A stretch of DNA of 5,113 nucleotides from Cryomorphaceae bacterium (lineage in GTDB: Bacteria; Bacteroidota; Bacteroidia; Flavobacteriales; Schleiferiaceae), in NCBI GenBank assembly GCA_013205365.1, contig JABMNC010000036.1:1-5113 (forward strand), given 5' to 3'. Below, piece after piece: positions 1 through 5,113 of this stretch (the stretch's first letter is position 1; every line of letters starts with the position of its first letter). The translations under genes and the position numbers were made by a program. The notes below the pieces were generated by a model. The model saw nothing but the letters and a program-made list of their open reading frames with translations, was not told where the DNA came from and ran no database searches.

Positions 1-457
1 CATCGTCAATGGTAAGCGCCTGGGTGGCCGGATAATTCGCATCAGAGGCAGTAACGTTGACGTTGGGATTCGTTTTAAGCCCTTCGTACTGAACTTCCAT
101 GGCTCCGGCTACATTGTCGCCAATGCTAGCGACATAGCCCATTTTGGCCATTCGGTCCCGCAGCTGAATTGCCTGCAAAAGCGGAATCCTCGGCTGCGGC
201 TTTTCTTTAATTCCGCGTCGCCCAATTTGAATTTGCATTCCCCCTTGCTGTATGGTGAAGGTGGTAGCGCCCATGCTCGAGAACTGCTGGGTGATCGAAC
301 CCTCCATTACGCTAGTTGCCGTAAGCATGCCCACCAAGGCCGTAATGCCAATGGCAATAATCAGGGCAGTCAGCACAGCCCGAAGCATTTGCGACTTGAG
401 CGACTGAAAAGCGATTCGAACGGCTTCCCTTAATACGGGGGGGGATAATCGGGCCAT
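1..457 (-). CDS. MacB/FtsX-like ABC transporter permease, N-terminal part (cut by window edge)
   Basis: The reverse strand reads open from the ATG at 457-455 to the window edge, giving 152 codons with no stop. Residues 1-23 are a cytoplasmic amphipathic stretch (REAVRIAFQSLKSQMLR) typical of MacB/FtsX-type permeases. Residues 24-48 form one hydrophobic membrane helix with the family pattern LRAVLTALIIAIGITALVG. From about residue 55 the MacB-like periplasmic core begins, including the usual short 'SSMGATTFTIQ' strand at 60-70. By family, a complete protein would be about 400 residues, with three further C-terminal membrane helices, and would work with a separate ATPase. MacB-type complexes use ATP hydrolysis to drive export or lipoprotein and envelope work mechanically; the substrate here is unknown. 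The ATG is supported because the amphipathic N-terminus starts at the usual distance before the first helix and a perfect -7 element lies 7 nt upstream. Codons 5-7 contain a run of eight C. Family assignment is firm; function is not. Confidence 0.88.
   Translation of the reverse strand, partial: MARLSPPVLREAVRIAFQSLKSQMLRAVLTALIIAIGITALVGMLTATSVMEGSITQQFSSMGATTFTIQQGGMQIQIGRRGIKEKPQPRIPLLQAIQLRDRMAKMGYVASIGDNVAGAMEVQYEGLKTNPNVNVTASDANYPATQALTIDD
437..444. repeat. G8/C8 homopolymer tract inside codons 5-7 of the permease gene
   Basis: Eight consecutive G on the plus strand (C on the coding strand) encode Ser-Pro-Pro at residues 5-7 of the MacB-like permease. With eight bases the frame is open into the conserved first membrane helix, so this is the in-frame state. 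Loss or gain of one base would frameshift the gene within its first ten codons. It may be an ordinary homopolymer or a slippage site. Confidence 0.6.
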
Positions 458-464
458 AATTCCC

Positions 465-472
465 CAAAGGTA
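465..472 (-). promoter_or_regulatory. Bacteroidota-type -7 element TACCTTTG for the permease gene
   Basis: The reverse strand reads TACCTTTG, an exact match to the Bacteroidota primary-sigma -7 consensus TAnnTTTG. It ends 7 nt before the permease ATG. No clear TTG/TTTG -33 element is visible at about 491-498, so the call rests on the -7 match and its position. The implied transcript would be leaderless or nearly so. Confidence 0.55.
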
Positions 473-498
473 ATGGTGCTTGCGTGGACTACATTTTG

Positions 499-506
499 CA
501 CCTTTG
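499..506 (+). promoter_or_regulatory. Candidate -7 element CACCTTTG for the exported-protein gene
   Basis: CACCTTTG matches TAnnTTTG in five of its six specified bases (seven of eight positions counting the two unconstrained ones) and ends 8 nt before the ATG at 515. A TTG at 480-482 lies upstream as a possible -33 partner, with a 16-nt gap that is shorter than usual. An overlapping TACATTTTG at 490-498 is an alternative with one extra T. The element also argues for the start at 515 rather than the in-frame ATG at 473, which lies upstream of this promoter. Confidence 0.45.
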
Positions 507-514
507 CAGCCGAA

Positions 515-1342
515 ATGACTAAGTTTTATACCGCCCTTCTCCTACTTGCGTGGGGAGCCCCGTCTGCCTGGGCGCAGTATGTGTATTTTGATTTCACCGA
601 TACCACCGTTTCAACCAACCTAGGTTTTGCGGACGTAGACTTCAACAACGATAGCATTGCAGACCTGCGCTTCACCCTGCTGCGCGATACGGGTTCGACG
701 GCTTCGATTTCGGTCGTTTATGTTTCTCCCCTGGACAGTGCCAAGGTTCAGGTTGCGGGCCAAAAGCGTGGAACCTACTACTACCCAGACCGCCTTGCTG
801 TTGGGGATTCGATATCGCGCTCCTCGTCTCTTTGGCAGGGCTTTGCAGCGCCGAGCTTTCTTGGCTACTTAGACTACCGATTTAGCGGCCAGCACGACCC
901 CTTTGTGCAGTGGCAGAGCCCCTACGACGACGGTTTTATTGCGGTGCGCCGCAACGTAAACGATACCGTCGTCAACGGATGGGTACGACTGGCCATTGCC
1001 GCCGACGGCAAGTCCTTCACGCTCAAAGACGCTGGATTTCAGGCCGCCGACGACAGTTTAATGTTTGCCGGCCACCTTTGGATTGGCGCAGGGGAGCCTG
1101 AGGCCCCTCAAGGATTTACCTGGCGTCAGAGTGCTGAGGCCCTTGTCGTACTGCGCCCCCAAGGCCAAGAACCGCGACTTTTTGCCCTTATCGACGCCCA
1201 CGGTCGCATTGTTTATCGCGGAACGTGGCGCGATGCCGAGGTTTCTTTGCCCTTGTTGGGCCTCCCGACCGCTACCTATTGGTTTGTGAGCGACGCTCCT
1301 GGCGGTTCTTGGCATTTTGCCTTTAGGACTGGGATTCAGTAA
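515..1342 (+). CDS. Exported protein of unknown function with T9SS-like C-terminal sorting domain
   Basis: The product is 275 residues. Residues 1-20 are a signal peptide: Lys3, a hydrophobic core LLLLAW, and an Ala-Trp-Ala cleavage site followed by Gln21, the +1 residue favoured in Bacteroidota. The mature N-terminal part is beta-rich and contains DFNNDSIAD (residues 42-50), a DxNxDxxxD loop of the kind that often binds calcium. Residues 115-195 follow a pattern I associate with uncharacterised secreted Bacteroidota proteins: a GYLDYRF strand, a NGWVRLAI strand, a SFTLKDAGF strand and an IGAGE end. Residues about 200-275 resemble a type A T9SS C-terminal domain, with DAHGRIVYRG and LPLLGLPTATYWFVSD blocks. 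The usual Gly before the last conserved Tyr is Ala here, and the Lys-rich end is weak. I infer export by Sec and then T9SS to the surface or medium. The start at 515 is chosen over 473 because it begins the signal peptide directly and follows a promoter candidate. No catalytic motif is recognised. Confidence 0.8.
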   Translation: MTKFYTALLLLAWGAPSAWAQYVYFDFTDTTVSTNLGFADVDFNNDSIADLRFTLLRDTGSTASISVVYVSPLDSAKVQVAGQKRGTYYYPDRLAVGDSISRSSSLWQGFAAPSFLGYLDYRFSGQHDPFVQWQSPYDDGFIAVRRNVNDTVVNGWVRLAIAADGKSFTLKDAGFQAADDSLMFAGHLWIGAGEPEAPQGFTWRQSAEALVVLRPQGQEPRLFALIDAHGRIVYRGTWRDAEVSLPLLGLPTATYWFVSDAPGGSWHFAFRTGIQ

Positions 1343-1389
1343 TTAGGCCTAGCCTCTTCATTGGGGTCGATTTTTAAAAGAAAGCCTTG

Positions 1390-1419
1390 TTGACATACCC
1401 GCTATTCTAAGTAATTTTA
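1390..1419 (+). promoter_or_regulatory. Candidate aconitase promoter (TTGACA, 16 nt, TAATTTTA)
   Basis: TTGACA at 1390-1395 is followed after 16 nt by TAATTTTA at 1412-1419. The second element differs from TAnnTTTG only at its last base. Transcription would begin near 1424-1427, giving a leader of about 10-13 nt before the ATG at 1437. No Shine-Dalgarno sequence is present in that leader. The promoter lies in the 94-bp gap after the exported-protein gene, which suggests that aconitase is transcribed on its own. Confidence 0.45.
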
Positions 1420-1436
1420 CTCTGATTTTTGCGATT

Positions 1437-3692
1437 ATGGTATTTGACTTAGACATGGTAACGGAGTTTTACTCCAACTACGCCACCAAGGTGGCAGCAG
1501 CGAGGGAATTTTTAGGGCGACCCCTGACTCTTAGCGAGAAAATTTTGTATACCCACCTCTGGGAGGAGCTCCCTAAAAAAGCCTTTGAACGAGGTAATTC
1601 CTACGTTGATTTTGCGCCCGATCGCGTTGCCATGCAGGATGCTACAGCCCAAATGGCCCTGCTGCAGTTCATGTCGGCCGGCCGCAAAAAAGTAGCGGTG
1701 CCCTCCACGGTTCACTGCGACCACCTCATTCAGGCCCGCGTAGGCGCAACTACAGATCTTCAGGAGTCCATTAACAAATCCAACGAGGTTTTTAATTTTC
1801 TCGCTTCGGTATCGAACAAGTACGGAATCGGATTTTGGAAGCCGGGTGCCGGCATCATACACCAAGTGGTGCTTGAGAATTATGCCTTCCCGGGCGGACT
1901 CATGATTGGGACGGATTCCCATACCGTGAACGCAGGCGGACTCGGCATGGTAGCCATCGGAGTGGGCGGTGCCGACGCGGTCGACGTCATGGCCGGAATG
2001 CCATGGGAGCTTAAATTCCCCAAGCTCATAGGCGTCAAGCTCACCGGGCAAATGAACGGTTGGACCTCGGCTAAGGACGTAATTCTGAAGGTTGCCGGAA
2101 TCCTAACCGTAAAGGGCGGAACAGGGGCTATTATTGAGTACTTCGGCGAGGGTGCGAAAACCATTAGCTGCACGGGCAAGGGTACCATTTGCAACATGGG
2201 CGCCGAGGTGGGCGCAACCACTTCGACCTTCGGATACGACGACAGCATGGAACGCTACCTAAGGGCCACAGGCCGCGCAGAGGTGGCCGACCTGGCCAAC
2301 GGCCTTCGCGCGGAATTGACCGGCGACGACGAGGTCTACGCCAATCCCGATCAGTACTTTGACCAAGTAATTGAACTTGACCTAAACACCTTAGAGCCGC
2401 ACCTGAACGGACCTTTTACGCCCGATTTAGCCACCCCCATTTCGCAGGTTCGTGCCCTCGCAGAAAAGAACGGTTGGCCTATGAACATCGAGGTAGGCCT
2501 CATCGGCTCCTGCACCAATTCTTCGTACGAAGACATGACCCGAGCGGCGTCCATCGCCCGGCAAGCCAAGGCAAAGAACCTAAAAGTATCCTCGGAGTAC
2601 ACCATTACTCCGGGTTCGGAGCAGGTGCGTTTTACGGCCGAGCGAGACGGATTGCTCGAGGTCTTCGAGGAGATTGGCGGCAAGGTCTTTGCCAATGCCT
2701 GCGGCCCCTGCATTGGCCAATGGGCACGTGAAGGTGCCGACAAGCAAGAGAAAAATACCATCGTGCATTCCTTCAATCGGAACTTTAGCAAGCGAGCCGA
2801 CGGCAACCCCAATACTCATGCCTTTGTGGGGTCGCCCGAGTTGGTTACGGCCCTGGCAATTGCCGGAAACCTTGGGTTTAATCCGCTCAAGGACTACCTG
2901 ACCAATACCTTAGGCGAGAAGGTCATGTTCGATGCTCCCTACGGCGAAGAGCTCCCAGCAAGGGGTTATGCCGTAGAAGATGCAGGCTACCAGGCACCCG
3001 CCGCCGACGGCAGCTCGATATCGGTAAAGGTTAGCCCCCAAAGCCAGCGCCTCCAGCTTCTCGAGCCCTTCCCTGCCTGGACCGGCTCCAACATTTTGGG
3101 CGCCAAAGTGCTCATTAAGGCTCAGGGCAAGTGCACCACCGACCATATTTCAATGGCCGGACCATGGCTTCGCTACCGCGGGCACCTTGACAACATTGCC
3201 AACAATACCCTAATCGGCGCCCAAAATGCCTTCAACGGCGAAACCAATAAGGTTTTGAACCAGCTCACGGGCGAGTACGGCGAGGTTCCGGCGGTGCAGC
3301 GAGCCTACAAGGCGGCAGGCGTTCCCACCCTAGTGGTCGGCGACCACAACTACGGAGAAGGTTCTTCTCGCGAGCATGCGGCCATGCAGCCAAGGCACCT
3401 CGGTGTATGCGCGGTACTGGTCAAGAGCTTTGCTCGCATTCACGAAACCAACCTCAAAAAGCAGGGTATGCTCGCGCTGACCTTCGCCAAGGACTCGGAT
3501 TATGACGCCATCGGAGAGCGAGACAGCGTTGACTTTGTTGATTTGACTGACTTTGCTCCGGGCAAGCCTCTGACCCTGGTTTTTGGCCACCAAGACGGCA
3601 GCAAAACGACAGTTTTAGCCAACCACAGCTACAACGCCCCCCAAATTCTATGGTTTAAGGCGGGTTCTGCGTTGAACATGCTCGAGAAGTAG
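1437..3692 (+). CDS. acn: Aconitate hydratase, mitochondrial-type (TCA cycle)
   Basis: This enzyme interconverts citrate and isocitrate through cis-aconitate in the cytoplasmic TCA cycle, using a [4Fe-4S] cluster. The 751 residues match the mitochondrial-type family (about 750-780), not the longer IRP1-like AcnA or the rearranged AcnB. Cluster ligands are Cys359 (in GSCTNSS) and Cys422 and Cys425 (in ACGPCIGQW). Residues aligning with the pig enzyme's active site are Gln67, Asp95, His96, His142, Asp160-Ser161-His162 (GTDSHT), Asn253, Glu257, Asn447, Arg448, Arg453, Arg581 and Ser643-Ser644-Arg645 (EGSSREH). Domains 1-3 span roughly residues 1-500. After a linker the swivelling domain 4 covers about 540-751 and begins near the conserved KCTTDHIS at 565-572. 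The start at 1437 fits because MVFDLDM resembles the N-terminus of relatives; Met7 is the only near alternative. The frame is intact. The gene seems to be a single transcription unit, with its own promoter candidate upstream and a terminator 22 nt after the stop. Confidence 0.97.
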   Translation: MVFDLDMVTEFYSNYATKVAAAREFLGRPLTLSEKILYTHLWEELPKKAFERGNSYVDFAPDRVAMQDATAQMALLQFMSAGRKKVAVPSTVHCDHLIQARVGATTDLQESINKSNEVFNFLASVSNKYGIGFWKPGAGIIHQVVLENYAFPGGLMIGTDSHTVNAGGLGMVAIGVGGADAVDVMAGMPWELKFPKLIGVKLTGQMNGWTSAKDVILKVAGILTVKGGTGAIIEYFGEGAKTISCTGKGTICNMGAEVGATTSTFGYDDSMERYLRATGRAEVADLANGLRAELTGDDEVYANPDQYFDQVIELDLNTLEPHLNGPFTPDLATPISQVRALAEKNGWPMNIEVGLIGSCTNSSYEDMTRAASIARQAKAKNLKVSSEYTITPGSEQVRFTAERDGLLEVFEEIGGKVFANACGPCIGQWAREGADKQEKNTIVHSFNRNFSKRADGNPNTHAFVGSPELVTALAIAGNLGFNPLKDYLTNTLGEKVMFDAPYGEELPARGYAVEDAGYQAPAADGSSISVKVSPQSQRLQLLEPFPAWTGSNILGAKVLIKAQGKCTTDHISMAGPWLRYRGHLDNIANNTLIGAQNAFNGETNKVLNQLTGEYGEVPAVQRAYKAAGVPTLVVGDHNYGEGSSREHAAMQPRHLGVCAVLVKSFARIHETNLKKQGMLALTFAKDSDYDAIGERDSVDFVDLTDFAPGKPLTLVFGHQDGSKTTVLANHSYNAPQILWFKAGSALNMLEK

Positions 3693-3714
3693 CCCTCAAC
3701 CGGTTTTGACTGAG

Positions 3715-3745
3715 CTCCGGCTGCCCCACGCGGTCGGAGTTTTTT
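3715..3745 (+). terminator. Intrinsic terminator after aconitase
   Basis: A 9-bp stem pairs CTCCGGCTG (3715-3723) with CGGTCGGAG (3731-3739), including two G-U pairs, around the 7-nt loop CCCCACG. Six T (3740-3745) follow immediately. The hairpin starts 22 nt after the aconitase stop codon and separates it from the transporter gene. This is a textbook Rho-independent signal. Confidence 0.85.
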
Positions 3746-3779
3746 ACTACCAACCTGCCCGGTCTGCACCAAAAAGACC

Positions 3780-3787
3780 TAATTTCG
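3780..3787 (+). promoter_or_regulatory. Weak -7 candidate TAATTTCG for the transporter gene
   Basis: TAATTTCG matches TAnnTTTG except for one base and ends 7 nt before the ATG at 3795. No TTG is seen at the expected -33 distance, so the call is weak. A promoter is expected somewhere in 3746-3794, because the terminator just upstream should stop transcription from aconitase. Confidence 0.3.
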
Positions 3788-3794
3788 ACGCAGC

Positions 3795-5081
3795 ATGCTA
3801 AAAGACTCCGCTACCCGAAGAGTGCACCACGGCTGGGCGATGTACGACTGGGCCAATTCAAGCTATTCCTTGGTCATTGGAACCGCGATTTTCCCCATCT
3901 ACTACGCTGCGGTTATGGAGGCCTCGGGCCGCAGCAGCTACCAGCTCTTTGGTTTGGAATTCAGCACTACAGCCGCCTACACCTTTGTTATGGCCGCGGC
4001 CTACCTCGTGGTGAGCTTAGTGACGCCCTACCTCAGCGCAGTTGCAGAGGTTTCAGGAAGCAAAAAATCCTTCATGCGTCGCTTTATCTACGCGGGCGCA
4101 GCAACCTGCTTCGTTATGTACTTTTTTACGGCGGACTCCCCTCTTTTGGGGCTCCTAACCCCTTTTGTAGCCTCTATTTCTTTTGCCGGGAGCCTGGTCT
4201 TCTACAACAGCTATTTGCCTGAGATTGCCCGCCCCGAGGAGCAGGATGCCCTGAGCGCCCGCGGCTTTGCCTTGGGCTACTTTGGCTCGGCGCTCATGCT
4301 CATTGTGGCCTTAGTTTTCATTCAAAATCCATCTTGGTTTGGCCTAGAGGGTCCAGGGCTAATCACCCGACTGACCTTTGTGGCCGTCGGAATCTGGTGG
4401 CTTGGCTGGGGGGAGTACAGTCTTGCCCGCTTGCCCGAAGGAAGGGCCGTGGGCGACCGCCAAAAGGGATGGATTAAAGCGGCCTACCTGCAGCTTTTTG
4501 CCGTAGCTAAGACATTTAGGCAGACTGCGGGATTGGAGCGCTTTGTACTCGGCTTCTTTTTTGCTTCCGCCGGGGTGCAAACCGTTATTCTCATCGCCAC
4601 GCTCTTTGGCAGCCAGGCCCTTAAGCTCGAAACCTCGGCACTGATTACGACCATTTTACTCATTCAGTTCGTCGGCATTTTGGGTTCTTGGCTCTTTGCA
4701 AAGCTTGGGGGCTTGCTCGGCAACATACGGGCCCTGCTAGTCTCGGGACTGCTTTGGATGCTCATCACCTTTATGGCTTATTTCATCGCCAACGAGCTGC
4801 AATTTTACCTTTTAGGCGCCGGCGTGGGCCTGGTTTTGGGCGGAATTCAATCTTTGGCGCGATCGACCTACAGCCAATTGCTCCCGCCTGCTTCGGAACA
4901 CGTAGTCTACTTTAGTTTTTATGATCTGGCCGAGAAGCTTGCCACGGTTCTAGGCATGGTTGCCGTCGGATTGCTTGAAACGCTTACCGGAAATTTGCGA
5001 TTGTCGGCAGTGATGCTGTCGGTCTTTTTTGCCCTGTCACTGCTCCTTTGGGCCCGAGTCCCATGGAAAGGCAGCAAATAA
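3795..5081 (+). CDS. UMF1/Atg22-family major facilitator transporter
   Basis: This is a 428-residue integral membrane protein with about 12 predicted helices, near residues 23-41, 60-83, 96-112, 116-138, 157-177, 190-207, 247-268, 281-302, 310-330, 335-352, 383-397 and 401-421. The signatures are those of the UMF1 (Atg22-like) branch of the MFS: WAMYDWANSSYSLVIGTAIFP at the N-terminus (from Trp14), LSARGFALGYFGS (153-165) before helix 5, and GGIQSLARSTYSQLLP (349-364) after helix 10, then FYDLAEK (375-381). The loop between helices 6 and 7 (about 208-246) is cytoplasmic and basic, as in other MFS proteins. Yeast Atg22 exports amino acids from the vacuole; bacterial UMF1 substrates are largely unknown, so none is assigned here. 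The start at 3795 places the MYDWAN motif at the usual distance from the N-terminus. The gene lies alone between a terminator and the next gene's promoter and gives no context for a substrate. Confidence 0.92.
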   Translation: MLKDSATRRVHHGWAMYDWANSSYSLVIGTAIFPIYYAAVMEASGRSSYQLFGLEFSTTAAYTFVMAAAYLVVSLVTPYLSAVAEVSGSKKSFMRRFIYAGAATCFVMYFFTADSPLLGLLTPFVASISFAGSLVFYNSYLPEIARPEEQDALSARGFALGYFGSALMLIVALVFIQNPSWFGLEGPGLITRLTFVAVGIWWLGWGEYSLARLPEGRAVGDRQKGWIKAAYLQLFAVAKTFRQTAGLERFVLGFFFASAGVQTVILIATLFGSQALKLETSALITTILLIQFVGILGSWLFAKLGGLLGNIRALLVSGLLWMLITFMAYFIANELQFYLLGAGVGLVLGGIQSLARSTYSQLLPPASEHVVYFSFYDLAEKLATVLGMVAVGLLETLTGNLRLSAVMLSVFFALSLLLWARVPWKGSK

Positions 5082-5094
5082 ATTTGTACCTTTG
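5079..5094 (+). promoter_or_regulatory. Tandem -7 elements TAAATTTG-TACCTTTG before the next gene
   Basis: Two exact matches to TAnnTTTG lie directly side by side, at 5079-5086 and 5087-5094. The first begins with the TAA stop codon of the transporter gene. The second ends 16 nt before the ATG at 5111. No convincing TTG is found at the -33 distance (about 5053-5068). There is no terminator between the transporter stop and this site, so read-through could also feed the next gene. Confidence 0.5.
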
Positions 5095-5110
5095 AGGTCA
5101 GTGAAAGTGC

Positions 5111-5113
5111 ATG
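5111..5113 (+). CDS. Probable start codon of a following gene (cut by window edge)
   Basis: Only the ATG is present before the window ends. It is proposed as a start because it follows perfect -7 elements at the distance seen for the other genes here. GTG at 5101 is in a different frame (5101 and 5111 differ by ten bases), so it would start another reading frame and cannot be excluded. Nothing can be said about the product. Confidence 0.3.

Noticed and set aside
227..433. Plus-strand 68-codon open frame within the permease gene.
   Set aside because: The minus strand here encodes a clear MacB-like N-terminus. The plus-strand translation has no family features and is a shadow frame.
473..514. 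In-frame upstream ATG at 473 that would lengthen the exported protein by 14 residues.
   Set aside because: It lies upstream of the promoter candidate at 499-506 and abuts the divergent -7 element. The extension is not signal-peptide-like, whereas Met at 515 starts a classical signal peptide.
1353..1375. Possible terminator after the exported-protein gene: CCTC and GGGG can pair, with a T5 run at 1371-1375.
   Set aside because: The stem is only four or five pairs with a G-U pair, and four bases separate it from the T run, so it is too weak to call.
1512..2051. Long antisense open frame (179 codons) opposite aconitase, with others at 1880-2248 and 2351-2812.
   Set aside because: They lie wholly opposite a highly conserved enzyme gene with biased codons, a common cause of antisense open frames. 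Their translations show no domain, and no promoter element precedes them that I could see.
3698..3705. AACCGGTT palindrome between the aconitase stop and its terminator.
   Set aside because: A single 8-bp palindrome is easily due to chance, has no second copy nearby, and is too short to be a stable hairpin.
1..5113. Search by eye for CRISPR repeats, insertion-sequence ends, tRNA genes, toxin-antitoxin pairs and defence genes.
   Set aside because: No direct-repeat arrays, transposase motifs, cloverleaf-like segments or small paired genes were seen. Nearly all the sequence is explained by four conserved-looking genes and short intergenic gaps.

Overview
The window is chromosomal DNA from a member of the Bacteroidota, with GC in the mid-50s by eye. 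Several signals agree on this. There are TAnnTTTG-type -7 promoter elements just before genes and no Shine-Dalgarno sequence ahead of any start. One secreted protein has a Gln immediately after its predicted signal-peptide cleavage site and a C-terminal domain resembling type IX secretion (T9SS) sorting domains. The aconitase is of the mitochondrial type, and the MacB/FtsX-like permease has the single-gene form common in this phylum. The class cannot be resolved from this sequence alone.

Layout from left to right. Positions 457 to 1 (minus strand, running off the left edge) hold the N-terminal 152 codons of a MacB-type ABC transporter permease. A 57-bp divergent intergenic region (458-514) carries back-to-back promoter candidates. 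Positions 515-1342 (plus) encode a 275-residue exported protein of unknown function with a DxNxDxxxD loop and a divergent T9SS-like C-terminal domain. Positions 1437-3692 (plus) encode a complete 751-residue aconitase with every catalytic and iron-sulfur residue I could place, followed by a strong intrinsic terminator at 3715-3745. Positions 3795-5081 (plus) encode a complete 428-residue UMF1/Atg22-like major facilitator. Its stop codon lies inside a tandem pair of -7 elements that precede the ATG at 5111-5113, where the next gene appears to begin.

The genes do not form an obvious functional pathway. Aconitase is a TCA-cycle housekeeping gene, apparently transcribed from its own promoter and ended by its own terminator. 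The permease, the exported protein and the transporter are envelope genes that look independently expressed. I found no mobile element, RNA gene, CRISPR array, toxin-antitoxin pair or defence system. I consider this an ordinary core-genome stretch. The items most worth a second look are the exported protein, the shared divergent promoter region, the very short predicted leaders and a G8 tract at the start of the permease gene.
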